Positions 35,201 to 43,441 of a stretch of 64,000 bases of DNA are shown here, piece after piece. The translations under genes were made by a program, and so were the position numbers. Position 1 is the first letter of the stretch. Each line of letters opens with the position of its first letter. Below the pieces are notes generated by a model, which saw only the letters and a list, made by a program, of their open reading frames with translations, searched no databases and was not told the DNA's origin. The stretch is from Sphingomonas sp. PP-CE-1G-424 (GTDB lineage Bacteria; Pseudomonadota; Alphaproteobacteria; Sphingomonadales; Sphingomonadaceae), in assembly GCF_004341085.1 (NCBI RefSeq), contig NZ_SLXW01000003.1:1-64000 (forward strand), given 5' to 3'.

Positions 35201-36046
35201 TCACGATGCGAAGCTGGTTGAACGGGAGAGCGCATCCCATGCGGCGATCTCGGCTTTCATCGCATCAAGCTTCTGATGGACCACGCCCAGCGCGTCCTCG
35301 CCCAGGAACAGGCGTACCGGTGGGGTCTCGGCATCGACTATCGCGAGCAAAGCCTGTGCGGCCTTGGCCGGATCGCCGGGTTGATTGCCGCTCTTGGCCT
35401 GGCGGGCTGCGCGGATCGGGTCCATCACGGCGTCGTAGTCGGAAATACTGCGCGGGGTGCGATCCATCGAGCGTCCTGCCCAATCCGTCCGGAACTGGCC
35501 GGGTGCCAAGGCCGTCACCCGAATGCCGAAATCCGCCACCTCCTTGCCAAGCGCCTCGGAGATGCCTTCCAACGCGAACTTGCTACCGCAGTAGAAGCTG
35601 ATCCCCGGCATCGTGATAAAGCCACCCATCGAGGTCACGTTGACGATGTGGCCGCTACGACGCGTGCGCATGCCGGGAAGCACGGCCTTCATCATCGCCA
35701 CCGGCCCATACACGTTGGCCGCAAATTGACGCTGAAGATCGTCCATCGACGATTCCTCCAACACGCCTTCGTGACCGTATCCGGCATTGTTCACCAACAC
35801 TTCGACCGCACCGGCGTCCCGCTCCGCTTCGGCCACGGCGGCTGGAATCGCTGCGAAGTCGGTCACGTCGAGGATCAGGGGATATGCACAGCCTGCTGAG
35901 AGCGCAGCGAACGTATTGGCGTCGCCCTCGTTCCGCACGGTGCCGATCACGCGGTGGCCGGCGCCCAACGCACCCTCGGCAAACGCGCGGCCGAGGCCGG
36001 AACTCACGCCGGTGATGAGGAAGGTCTTGGCGGTGATGGTTGCCAC
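35201..36046 (-). CDS. Short-chain dehydrogenase/reductase
   Basis: 281 residues: TGVSSGLGRA cofactor loop (about 13-22), VLVNNAGYGHEG, VTSMGG with the catalytic Ser region, and FYCGSK with Tyr and Lys. The C-terminal 60 residues (QALLAIVDAETPPVRLFLGEDALGVV) are typical of classical SDRs annotated as oxidoreductases in this group. Divergent from a TetR gene with a palindrome between them, so it is probably repressed by TetR and induced by its substrate. Confidence 0.85.
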   Translation of the reverse strand: MATITAKTFLITGVSSGLGRAFAEGALGAGHRVIGTVRNEGDANTFAALSAGCAYPLILDVTDFAAIPAAVAEAERDAGAVEVLVNNAGYGHEGVLEESSMDDLQRQFAANVYGPVAMMKAVLPGMRTRRSGHIVNVTSMGGFITMPGISFYCGSKFALEGISEALGKEVADFGIRVTALAPGQFRTDWAGRSMDRTPRSISDYDAVMDPIRAARQAKSGNQPGDPAKAAQALLAIVDAETPPVRLFLGEDALGVVHQKLDAMKAEIAAWDALSRSTSFAS

Positions 36047-36072
36047 GGGCTAACTCCATTATACTGGGTTTG

Positions 36073-36086
36073 TATATCATGATATA
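36073..36086. promoter_or_regulatory. Perfect 14-bp palindrome, TetR operator candidate
   Basis: TATATCATGATATA lies midway in the 49-bp gap between the SDR and TetR start codons, overlapping where both promoters must be. The symmetry and position fit a TetR-family dimer site controlling both genes. Confidence 0.6.
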
Positions 36087-36095
36087 GATAGCGAT

Positions 36096-36710
36096 ATGGC
36101 ACGGGACAAGACACGGGAGAACATCGCGATCCGGGGTGAGCCCGTGCGCCAACGGGTAATCGACGCGGCGGAACGGCTGCTGCGGAGTGGCAAGGCCGAC
36201 TTCTCCATGCGCGACCTCGCCGCCGAAGCCAGCGTCAGCTTCGCCACGCCGTTCAATCATTTCGGAAGCAAGGGGGCGATCATGCACGCCCTATCCGAAC
36301 GTCGGACGGACACGATGGCAATGCGCTTCGCCGAGGCGCGGCATCCGACTGACGCTGCATCCCGCGTGCTGCTCGCTGTCGACACGGCGGTAGCGGTGAT
36401 GCTGGAGGAACCCGGTGTGAACCGCGCCGTGATGAGCTGGATCGGCACGACCGGCGGTTCGGCGGGTCAGGCCTGGGCGCGCTCTACCGCATTGTGGACG
36501 CTCGCGCTGGGAGCGGGCGAGGGCATCCCGGAGAATTGCCGGACCTACGCGCTAGACTGCCTGCCGAGGCAACTCGCCCTAGGGTTTCGCGGTGCCCTGT
36601 CGTTCTGGAGCGCCGGCGAACTGTCTGACGAGGCGCTCGGCCCCGACGCACGCGCCGTCGCAAGCACCCTGCTACTGGCTTTTACTGAACGATCAATAAT
36701 GTTTGTCTAG
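36096..36710 (+). CDS. TetR-family transcriptional regulator
   Basis: 204 residues. The N-terminal helix-turn-helix is VIDAAERLLRSGKADFSMRD / LAAEASVSFATPFNHFGSKG; FNHFGSKG is the usual YxxFxxK-type end of the recognition helix. The ligand-binding part has no assignable substrate. Divergent from the SDR gene across a perfect palindrome. Likely a local repressor. Confidence 0.85.
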   Translation: MARDKTRENIAIRGEPVRQRVIDAAERLLRSGKADFSMRDLAAEASVSFATPFNHFGSKGAIMHALSERRTDTMAMRFAEARHPTDAASRVLLAVDTAVAVMLEEPGVNRAVMSWIGTTGGSAGQAWARSTALWTLALGAGEGIPENCRTYALDCLPRQLALGFRGALSFWSAGELSDEALGPDARAVASTLLLAFTERSIMFV

Positions 36711-36892
36711 ATCTTGGCACATCTCTGCGGCTTACTATCAGCCCAACATCCTTAAATACGTAGCTGGGGGATTCGCCGGTTGGCTGGGCGCTCCAGTTAA
36801 CTGCTGCTTACCTTAGTAAAGCCGCCTGTCAGCCGCGCATCACCTCGACGTTAGATGGTTGCAGACCCGCTGAATGCAGCCGTCTCATAAAT

Positions 36893-36952
36893 ATGAACGA
36901 ATGACCGCAGTTGGGAAGCGAAGGAGCCAGCGGGAACGTCCGATACTGGGTC
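36893..36952 (+). repeat. 60-bp interspersed repeat, copy 5
   Basis: Begins ATGAACGAATGACCGCAGTT and ends GAACGTCCGATACTGGGTC. Exactly 60 bp, in a 290-bp spacer where I see no gene. Confidence 0.75.
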
Positions 36953-37002
36953 GCCGCAGCCGCAGCCTGATACTGGAATGGGCAAAGCACGCTAGCTAAG
37001 CC

Positions 37003-37245
37003 CTAGCTTAAATCGTTGCCACGATTGCGGATCCTGTACGGTCCGGATCGCTTTGCAAGCGGCCGTCCCTTCCAGCTAAGCTGTACCAGCCCGTCGCTGA
37101 CTAGCTCGTCGATAGCTTCGTGGACTTTAGGCATTGCGCTGCGCCAATCTTGTGCAATCGAACGGGCCACTTCGCTTGGGCATATCGTCGCCCCCGGTGC
37201 GCGACGTTCGAGCAGGGAAAGTGTGGCTGTCTTCGGATCCGTCAT
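37003..37245 (-). CDS. DUF3253 small winged-helix protein
   Basis: 80 residues. The run LLERRAPGATICPSEVARSI / WRSAMPKVHEAIDELVSDG / GPYRIRNRG matches DUF3253, a small winged-helix-like family with conserved TICPSEVAR and GP-RI. Function unknown; DNA binding is suspected from the fold. Confidence 0.8.
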   Translation of the reverse strand: MTDPKTATLSLLERRAPGATICPSEVARSIAQDWRSAMPKVHEAIDELVSDGLVQLSWKGRPLAKRSGPYRIRNRGNDLS

Positions 37246-37462
37246 TTAGACTGCGTCGACCGTGCACTCTGGCTGGTCAAGCTGCTGTTGGCATTAGGTG
37301 CCTTACTCAGGCAGCTCCATCCTACGCGATTGTCAGGTGGATTATACGCCATGCCCAAGCATACGCCGATCTGCAGCCCGGCGGAATCGGAGACGCGACT
37401 TTTCGCACGGTCGGGTTCGTTTGTGGGAAAGCGTCCGCCAAGCGGACCACAGTGGCGACGGC
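37246..37462. other. Spacer with a short hairpin
   Basis: GTCCGC-CAA-GCGGAC at 37433-37447, flanked by TGTGG and CCACA, is a small stem-loop of the GTCCGC type seen in the minus-strand repeats further on. No gene seen. Confidence 0.4.
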
Positions 37463-38353
37463 TTACGCCGTTGCCTTGCAACGAGAACGATCGAACCAGA
37501 ATCGCTTTGCTTTATGATCGTAGACCAGTCGCTGTCCTATCATGGCGTTGATACCCAAGATCATCGCTGGGCCCTTGCCAAACCCGAAGCTCTCGAACAC
37601 CGGCAGATCGGCCACTCGAACGGTAAGACCGTTAACGTAGCGACCTGCAAACGCGACCAACTTGACCTCGCCCTCTTGCGTTTCCATCGCTTCCGATGCC
37701 GCACCGTAGAGCGTCGCTCCGCGTCGGAAAGACGAGCTATCGAGATGAGCTGCGCGTGCGAAAGCAGAATTGATTTGCGTCCCACGCGAACCGGTATCGA
37801 GCACGGCAATCCCGGCCGCGCCGTTCACGGTGACGGGTAATGTCAGCTGCGTTCCGTCAACGACCGTCCCTCCCTGGATCATTACCGCATCTTTCGTGAG
37901 GATTCGGCGCATCGATACAGGCCTTGGCAGCAGAGTGACCGCACGACATGGAAAATCGAAGATCGCTATCGCACCGTCCATCAGGTCGTTGCCTGTAATC
38001 CCGGCAGCGATCTCTGCGTCCTTGCGGTCTGGCAAACCGGTGACGGCAACGCCGCTGATCGTGCGACCGTCTACGGTGATGCTATCGAGCCGGTAGGTCG
38101 GCATCATCGCCGCCCCAGTCATGCCCTCCACGCTGATCGACGCACCCGGTTTCAAACCCTGCTGCTTGGCGAACCACTCATAGACATGTGATCCGTCCGC
38201 CCCGGTGTCGAGGATGAAGGGAACGGTCCCCTTGCCGTTGACGAAAGCCGGCACGACTAGATGGCCGTTCCCGGCCGGGGTCAGCGGGACAGATGATCCG
38301 GCATAGGCGTTGAGCAGGACGCATGAGATTGCAATCGCCGAAATCGGACGCAT
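37463..38353 (-). CDS. Exported retropepsin-like aspartyl protease
   Basis: 296 residues from the ATG at 38353, which has GGAGA six bases upstream; the ATG at 38365 lies before that site. A signal peptide (MRPISAIAISCVLLNAYA) is followed by two aspartyl-protease halves: FILDTGADGS and GIAVLDTGSRGT, each with the catalytic DTG. In this fold each half gives one Asp, so the monomer can be active. A conserved helper strand (GITGNDLMDGAIAIFDF) sits between them. Periplasmic peptidase; substrate unknown. Confidence 0.75.
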   Translation of the reverse strand: MRPISAIAISCVLLNAYAGSSVPLTPAGNGHLVVPAFVNGKGTVPFILDTGADGSHVYEWFAKQQGLKPGASISVEGMTGAAMMPTYRLDSITVDGRTISGVAVTGLPDRKDAEIAAGITGNDLMDGAIAIFDFPCRAVTLLPRPVSMRRILTKDAVMIQGGTVVDGTQLTLPVTVNGAAGIAVLDTGSRGTQINSAFARAAHLDSSSFRRGATLYGAASEAMETQEGEVKLVAFAGRYVNGLTVRVADLPVFESFGFGKGPAMILGINAMIGQRLVYDHKAKRFWFDRSRCKATA

Positions 38354-38401
38354 GGGTTTCTCCATTATTGAGGGTGAGAGTGCGGGCTGACAGCCGCTAG
38401 T

Positions 38402-38626
38402 TCAGGTGCCGGTCGGGGTATCGGGGTCGTGTTCGAGAAGGTCGCCGGGCTGGCAGTCGAGGTGCCGGCATATCGCCTCCAGCGTCTCGAAGCGGAGTCC
38501 TTTGACCTTGCCGGATTTGAAGAGCGATAGGTTGGCCTCCGTCGCGCCGATCGCGCGCGCCAAGTCCTTCGATCGCATCTTTCGCCTCGCGAGCATCACG
38601 TCGAGCCGAATGACGATCGCAATCAA
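38402..38626 (-). CDS. Small XRE-family regulator (YozG-like)
   Basis: 74 residues beginning at a TTG that overlaps the upstream stop (TTGA at 38626-38623). IRLDVMLARRKMRSKDLARA / IGATEANLSLFKSGKVKGLR / FETLEAICRHLDCQPGDLLE is a Cro/C1-type helix-turn-helix of the compact kind paired with DUF2975 membrane proteins. Translational coupling supports a functional pair. Confidence 0.8.
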   Translation of the reverse strand: MIAIVIRLDVMLARRKMRSKDLARAIGATEANLSLFKSGKVKGLRFETLEAICRHLDCQPGDLLEHDPDTPTGT

Positions 38627-39228
38627 AAGAACCCGGCACGGTCGCGCTCGATCTCCGAACCGAAAGCGACGACGTTCACGAATGCGAATAGAAGAATGCC
38701 AAGGACGGCCGCATCGAGCTGGCGAAGTTCCAGCTTGACCGCGACGGGGCTCATACCAGCCAAATAGAGGGTGGCATGGGTGATAAGCGGGACGACGGCA
38801 TAGGCGATGAGCGCCCATCCGATCCGGCGTATCAGCACTTCATTGTCGGCCGTGAAGATCAGGCGGCGGGCATAAAGACGGAAAAGGCCGATCAGGTTGG
38901 ACAGGACCACCAAACCGGGGATCAGGCGCAACGTCAGCAGACCGGCCGCCAGCGTCGATTGCCAGATCGCATAGCGTGAAATCGCTACGAAACCGGTCGG
39001 TATTTCCGTCGGATCGTCGTGCGCGACGATAAAGGAAAAGCCGCCGTTCATCATGCCGGCGCGATCACCGACACGAAAGAGCAGCAAGAGAACTTCTAGG
39101 GAAGCGGTCGCCGCCATCAGCGCCATCACGGCGCACGCGATAAAAAAGAACAACCGTCCCCGGCGAGCAAGCGTATCACTCGCTGCGGGAATTTTGCCAC
39201 TGCCCGCCTTCGTCTGATGCCGAATCAT
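38623..39228 (-). CDS. DUF2975 membrane protein
   Basis: 201 residues from the ATG at 39228, preceded by CGGAGGCAGC. Four hydrophobic segments (LFFFIACAVMALMAATASLEVLLLL, LAAGLLTLRLIPGLVVLSNLI, IGWALIAYAVVPLITHATLYL, VLGILLFAFVNVVAFG) with FSFIVAHDD between the first two fit DUF2975. It may control the activity of the coupled XRE regulator by sequestering it, as suggested for similar pairs. This is inference. Confidence 0.75.
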   Translation of the reverse strand: MIRHQTKAGSGKIPAASDTLARRGRLFFFIACAVMALMAATASLEVLLLLFRVGDRAGMMNGGFSFIVAHDDPTEIPTGFVAISRYAIWQSTLAAGLLTLRLIPGLVVLSNLIGLFRLYARRLIFTADNEVLIRRIGWALIAYAVVPLITHATLYLAGMSPVAVKLELRQLDAAVLGILLFAFVNVVAFGSEIERDRAGFF

Positions 39229-39593
39229 GCTGCCTCCGCTCAGGCAGTCTGTGCAGGACAAATTATCTCAAAACAATAATTAGTTTCAATGGCGGTCGAA
39301 CGACGGTTTTCTCGAAACAACATCCTTTTTGAGATAGGCCGCAGCGTCTGCCGACGTCCGCTAACACCAGCTGCCTTCCCAATAGCGGACGTTCCGCTTT
39401 CTTCCCATTCCGGACATGCCCGGCCGGCGGATAACCTCTACGCCGCAACCACACGTTTCCGCGGGTTTCGGCGCATGCCGTACCCGATCCCGCGACATCA
39501 ATACCCCGGCCGCTTACGCCCATTCATGGACGTTGAACCGGGCGATCTGCCGTCCCGAAAGCGGTCGTTCAGGCGCGCGACGCCGGGCTGCAG
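39229..39593. other. Spacer with a minus-strand repeat
   Basis: About 365 bp with no gene I can support; the plus frame 39289-39660 is Arg/Pro-rich and antisense to the next gene. It contains one GTCCGC-type repeat (listed). Confidence 0.45.
39375..39418 (-). repeat. GTCCGC-type repeat, copy a
   Basis: On the minus strand it reads ATGTCCGGAATGGGAAGAAA then GCGGAACGTCCGCTATTGGG. Contains the palindrome AGCGGACGTTCCGCT. Related in words (GTCCG, TGGGAA) to the 60-bp family but shorter and with AAAGCGGA in the middle. Confidence 0.6.
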
Positions 39594-39860
39594 TCACTCA
39601 TATTTAAAGTTCCAGCTCTTTTCCCGAGCGGCCTCGCCGTTGATGAAGAACTGCATCTGATCGAGCGCACCGTCCGGATGGACGATCAATTCTCGTTCAT
39701 TGATGAAATCCACCTGCGCGGACTCTCTCGTGGGATCGGCGTCCCAGACGAGCGTCAACCTGTCTCCCGGCTCCAACTCAAAGCACTCAGGCCAAGGCTC
39801 TACCGACACGTAAATGGGTCCGTCTTTCTTATTGACGAACGTCTGCTGCGTCTTGGCCAT
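39594..39860 (-). CDS. Small hypothetical protein
   Basis: 88 residues: KDGPIYVSVEPWPECFELEP, GDRLTLVWDADP, ELIVHPDGALDQMQFFINGE. It looks like a compact beta-sandwich or barrel with ELEPGDRLTLVW, a pattern I have met in small sphingomonad/caulobacter proteins of unknown function. No signal peptide, no TM segment. Real because of balanced composition and domain-like strands. Confidence 0.6.
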   Translation of the reverse strand: MAKTQQTFVNKKDGPIYVSVEPWPECFELEPGDRLTLVWDADPTRESAQVDFINERELIVHPDGALDQMQFFINGEAAREKSWNFKYE

Positions 39861-39931
39861 CCCAAAGACATACGCCCGCGAGTTATGAGCGCCAAGGTCT
39901 GCTTACCGTATTCTTGCAACCGAAAGCACAC

Positions 39932-39979
39932 AGTCCGCTTTCCTCCCCAAAGCGGCCATTCCGCTTTCGCCCAAAAGCC
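39932..39979 (-). repeat. GTCCGC-type repeat, copy b
   Basis: On the minus strand GGCTTTTGGGCGAAAGCGGA then ATGGCCGCTTTGGGGAGG then AAAGCGGACT. AGTCCGCTTT and AAAGCGGCC pair around CCTCCCC, so it can fold as a hairpin. A further AACGTCCGCAATCGGGAA lies at about 40001-40018. Confidence 0.6.
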
Positions 39980-40193
39980 AACGTGCGCGGGCCTCGGTTC
40001 AGTTCCCGATTGCGGACGTTGGCCGGAGGGTGCAGCCTTGCGGTATGCAGCATGGTTCAATCGTCGCATTCTTATCGGGCACACTCTCTCCAGAAAGCCT
40101 CGCCGCAGAGATCGGGCCGGAGGTCGTGCGATTTAGAGCAGCCTTATCGGCAACTGCGGAGGGTCTATTCAGGTTACTGATGGACCGCTCTTT

Positions 40194-40436
40194 GTGGTCA
40201 CAAAGGAAGGCGCTCGGCGCTTGCTTGAGGCGGTAGCCGACGAGCGACTGCCCTTTGACGCAGCGAATTACCTCGCCGACTGCATCGTCATGAACGACGA
40301 CTTCGATTATGCAGATGAAGCTGTGAGAGACGCGGTCCTTTTTATCGAGGACGATTCTGGGCGGTTTGCCACTGGCGAAGATGATTGGCGACCCACACGG
40401 GCGGATACGTTGGCCGCGTTGGCGCATCTCGATTGA
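40194..40436 (+). CDS. Small acidic hypothetical protein
   Basis: 80 residues from GTG; the frame may extend a little upstream (IQVTDGPLFVV precedes it). KEGARRLLEAVADERLPFDA, ANYLADCIVMNDDFDYADEA, VRDAVLFIEDDSGRFATGED: helical, strongly acidic. No family recognised. Codon use is like the neighbours. Confidence 0.5.
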   Translation: MVTKEGARRLLEAVADERLPFDAANYLADCIVMNDDFDYADEAVRDAVLFIEDDSGRFATGEDDWRPTRADTLAALAHLD

Positions 40437-40460
40437 ACGGCAGCTTTTTCTAGTTCGCCG

Positions 40461-40499
40461 CCGAAAGCCGCTGTTCCGGTTTCCTTCCCAAAGCAGACC
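40461..40499 (-). repeat. GTCCGC-type repeat, copy c
   Basis: Minus strand GGTCTGCTTTGGGAAGGAAA then CCGGAACAGCGGCTTTCGG. It ends exactly at the stop codon of the next minus-strand gene. Confidence 0.6.
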
Positions 40500-40780
40500 T
40501 AATTCGTCGTAAGGTTTTTGCCGCATTTCGAGCAGCAACGGCGAGGCCATGGATGGCTGATTCCGACGGAGCCAAGCCGCGTTGTGAACGGAGATGTGCC
40601 GCACTCCGGACAGCGGAAAAGCCACAGGAACGCAGCACCGTGCGCTAGCCACAACGCCATTCCCGGCAGGGCTCCAATGAGACCCAAGGTCATGAACGGC
40701 CAAAACAGCCAAAGCGGCGAAGTAATGAACACGAGCATCGTCCACCCCGTGAACAGCCATGCTTTACGGTAGAGCGTCAT
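40499..40780 (-). CDS. Small membrane protein with C-terminal zinc ribbon
   Basis: 93 residues from the ATG at 40780 (an upstream TTG at 40834 lies in a repeat and is rejected). Two hydrophobic segments (LFTGWTMLVFITSPLWLFWP, TLGLIGALPGMALWLAHGAA) are followed by FRCPECGTSPFTT and CCSKCGKNL, a CxxC...CxxC zinc-ribbon-like tail. Function unknown. Confidence 0.65.
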   Translation of the reverse strand: MTLYRKAWLFTGWTMLVFITSPLWLFWPFMTLGLIGALPGMALWLAHGAAFLWLFRCPECGTSPFTTRLGSVGISHPWPRRCCSKCGKNLTTN

Positions 40781-40807
40781 CGCCTGACCGTAGGTGATAG
40801 GGGGTTG

Positions 40808-40847
40808 CCAACCAATGGCTGCTTTCCTTCCCAATCACGACGTTCAT
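40808..40847 (-). repeat. GTCCGC-type repeat, copy d
   Basis: Minus strand ATGAACGTCGTGATTGGGAA then GGAAAGCAGCCATTGGTTGG. It starts with the ATGAACG of the 60-bp family but continues with the GGGAAGGAAAGC of this family, so it links the two. Confidence 0.55.
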
Positions 40848-40884
40848 AACGGAAGATCAGACATCAAAAGCGGTCAGCGCGGAG

Positions 40885-40944
40885 ATGAATGAGTGTCTGA
40901 AGTTGGGGAGCGGGGAAGGGCGCGCGAACGGCCGACGATGGGTC
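40885..40944 (+). repeat. 60-bp interspersed repeat, copy 6
   Basis: Begins ATGAATGAGTGTCTGAAGTT and ends GAACGGCCGACGATGGGTC. Exactly 60 bp. It abuts the last base of the TonB-receptor stop codon (40945), so it forms the 3' end of that transcript. Confidence 0.75.
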
Positions 40945-43347
40945 TTACTGATGGGCGCGGAACGTCACTCCGATCGTGCGCGGGTCGCTTGGCGTAGCGA
41001 GGATCAGGCCCGAGTTGCCGGCTTGGATTGTGACGTTCTGGATATAGTCGCGGTCGAACAGGTTGCGAGCGAACATGGCCAGTTCCCAGCCCTTGCTGCT
41101 GCGGTAGCCGACGCTGCCGTTGACGACCGTGTAGCTGCCAATCGTCGTGAAGCGCGAGCCCGTAGGATCGCCGAACTGCTTGCTGCGGTAATTGGCATCG
41201 GCATGTGCGAACACGCTTCCACCCAGAGTTTCAACCGGTACAATGTAGTCGCTCCCCACGGTCGAGGACCATTTCGGAAGGCCGGGCAACCCGGTCCCAC
41301 TTAGGTTGCAGGACGCTGCTGTGTTGCCGATCAGCTCGATCGGGCACGGCCCAGTTGGGTAGCTGTCATACTTGCCGTCGGCGTAAGCGACCGATGCGCG
41401 CAGCGAGAGGTCGCGGGTTATGGCCGCAATCGCGTCGGCCTCCACGCCCTTCGACGTCACCTTTGGAATGTTGGCGAGATAGGTGCGCAACGCCGCCGCG
41501 GCGCGGGTGTCGCTGACGTTCGTCTGGAAGTCGGTGACGCGGGTGTAGAAGGCATCGATGTTGAAGGTCAGCCGGTTGTCGAACAGCCGGGTCTTCAGAC
41601 CAACCTCATACGCCGTGTTCTTTTCGGGCCGCACGACGGCCGTGCCGACCGCCGGCAGGTTCTGGTCGTTGAGCGGCAGCCCCGACATGTTGATACCACC
41701 CGATTTCTCGCCGCGGGCATAGCTTGCATAACCGAGCACGTTATCCGTGGCCTGCCAGGCGATGTTGGCGCGACCGGTCAGCGCGCCGTCGTTGACCTTT
41801 GCGGCGTAGGTCTGGCCGCGCAGGATACCGAGCCGGGCGTTGATCAGCGCAGTGCTGGTGGTGGCCGGGCCGCCGAACACGAACGTGTCGTAGGTCCCGG
41901 TCTTGTGCTCATAGGTGTAGCGCAGACCACCGGTAAGGGTCAGGCGATCGGCCGGCCGCCAGTTGACCTCGCCGAACGCGGCATAGCTGTTCGACTGAAA
42001 GTCGGTGCGGCCATCCGTGCCATAGCCGTCGATCAGGTTGGCCGGGACCGGGGTTGCATTTGCGCCGGTGGTTGTGCCGATCAAATAGCGTGCGGCTGCC
42101 GAGCCGTAGATCGAGATCGGCCGCCCCTCCACGCGCTGGCGGAAGAAATACAGTCCGCCGACGTAGCTGAGCGCATGGTCGCCGTTCGAGGCGAGACGCA
42201 GCTCCTGACTATATTGGTCCTGCCGTGACGGGATGTGCTGCTCGATCTGGATCGGGATGCCGGTATAGTCGCGATCGTTGGCGGCGTCCCAGTTCCAGAA
42301 TCGCCATGCGCTGACGGATGTCAGCGTCGCGCCGCCAAGATTCCAGTCGGCGATCGCAGCGACACCCCCCTCGTTGGTATCGACCCCGAGTTGCGCGTCG
42401 ATGTCGGTCACGCGGTCATAGGGGTTGGTGCTGGGTGGCGTATAGTTGAACTGAGCGGCAAGCCCGGTTGGCCCGGCAAACTGCCGCGTTGCCGTGCGCG
42501 GTACGTCACGCGTCGCAACGCGGTAATAGACCTGGGTGCAGCAGTTGCTCTGGAAATTGGTGAAGTCGCCGCTGAGCTTGATCTGGAACATTTCGGACGG
42601 CTTGAACAGCAACTGGCCGCGCACCGCCTGATTGCCGATCTGGTTCTGATCCCGGCCGGTGCGGACATTGTCGATCACTCCGTCGCGGCGCGTCGAGACG
42701 CCGGATATTCGGAAGGCGAGCGTGTCGGTGATCGGGCCGGAAGCTGCTGCCTTGGCCTGGATGAAATTGAAGCTGCCGATCGTGATTTCCTCGGTGGCCT
42801 CGGGTGTGAAGGTCGGCGCGCGCGTCGTGATGTTGATCGCGCCAGCCGTGCTGTTCTTGCCGAACAACGTCCCCTGCGGGCCGCGCAGGATCTCCACCTG
42901 ACCGATATCGCTGAAATCGAACGCGGCGGTTGCCGGCCGCGCGTGATAGACCTGATCGACATAGAAACCGACGCCCGGCTCCAGGCCGTCATTGGCTTGG
43001 CTGACCGCGACGACACTGCTGCCGAGACCCCGGATCGTGAAGGCGGTGTTACGAGGGTTGGCCGAGCTGTAATTGAGCGACGGCACCAGTTGCGACAGTT
43101 GCTGCGTGTTCACCGTGTAGGACCGGTCGAGCAGTTCGCCACCAACGACCGACAGCGAACCGGGAATGCGCTGCGCATCCTCGGCACGGCGACGCGCCGT
43201 TACCGTGATCTCGGGCAGGCCGAATTGACCTCCATCGTCACTGGCGCTGGTCGCAGTAGCTGCATCTGTCGGCGGGACCGCGCGATCCTGTGCATAGGCA
43301 GAAGTGGTAAGCGCAATGAGGCTGGCAGCGCAAAGCAGGTGACGCAT
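40945..43347 (-). CDS. TonB-dependent receptor
   Basis: 800 residues with a signal peptide (MRHLLCAASLIALTTSAYAQ) and a GGGGAA site before the ATG. The plug domain has EITVTARRRAEDAQRIPGSL, LDRSYTVNTQQLSQLVPSLN, FTIRGLGSS and VEILRGPQGTLFGKNSTAGA; the rest is the 22-strand barrel ending FRAH. No N-terminal signalling domain. It takes up an unknown ligand across the outer membrane with TonB energy. Divergent from the small exported protein at 43442, with two palindromes between them. Confidence 0.9.
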   Translation of the reverse strand: MRHLLCAASLIALTTSAYAQDRAVPPTDAATATSASDDGGQFGLPEITVTARRRAEDAQRIPGSLSVVGGELLDRSYTVNTQQLSQLVPSLNYSSANPRNTAFTIRGLGSSVVAVSQANDGLEPGVGFYVDQVYHARPATAAFDFSDIGQVEILRGPQGTLFGKNSTAGAINITTRAPTFTPEATEEITIGSFNFIQAKAAASGPITDTLAFRISGVSTRRDGVIDNVRTGRDQNQIGNQAVRGQLLFKPSEMFQIKLSGDFTNFQSNCCTQVYYRVATRDVPRTATRQFAGPTGLAAQFNYTPPSTNPYDRVTDIDAQLGVDTNEGGVAAIADWNLGGATLTSVSAWRFWNWDAANDRDYTGIPIQIEQHIPSRQDQYSQELRLASNGDHALSYVGGLYFFRQRVEGRPISIYGSAAARYLIGTTTGANATPVPANLIDGYGTDGRTDFQSNSYAAFGEVNWRPADRLTLTGGLRYTYEHKTGTYDTFVFGGPATTSTALINARLGILRGQTYAAKVNDGALTGRANIAWQATDNVLGYASYARGEKSGGINMSGLPLNDQNLPAVGTAVVRPEKNTAYEVGLKTRLFDNRLTFNIDAFYTRVTDFQTNVSDTRAAAALRTYLANIPKVTSKGVEADAIAAITRDLSLRASVAYADGKYDSYPTGPCPIELIGNTAASCNLSGTGLPGLPKWSSTVGSDYIVPVETLGGSVFAHADANYRSKQFGDPTGSRFTTIGSYTVVNGSVGYRSSKGWELAMFARNLFDRDYIQNVTIQAGNSGLILATPSDPRTIGVTFRAHQ

Positions 43348-43391
43348 TGGAAGTTCCCCTTGTCGTCCAACGCCCCGCTATTGCGGGCTAT

Positions 43392-43432
43392 GCCGGATCT
43401 ATATCCGGCCATATACAGGCCTATCTCGATAG
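43392..43432. promoter_or_regulatory. Two palindromes in a divergent promoter
   Basis: GCCGGAT-CTAT-ATCCGGC (43392-43409) and CTATCTCGATAG (43421-43432) lie in the 94-bp gap between the receptor and the exported protein. Either could be an operator; no Fur-like box is evident. Confidence 0.45.
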
Positions 43433-43441
43433 GAGAAGACC

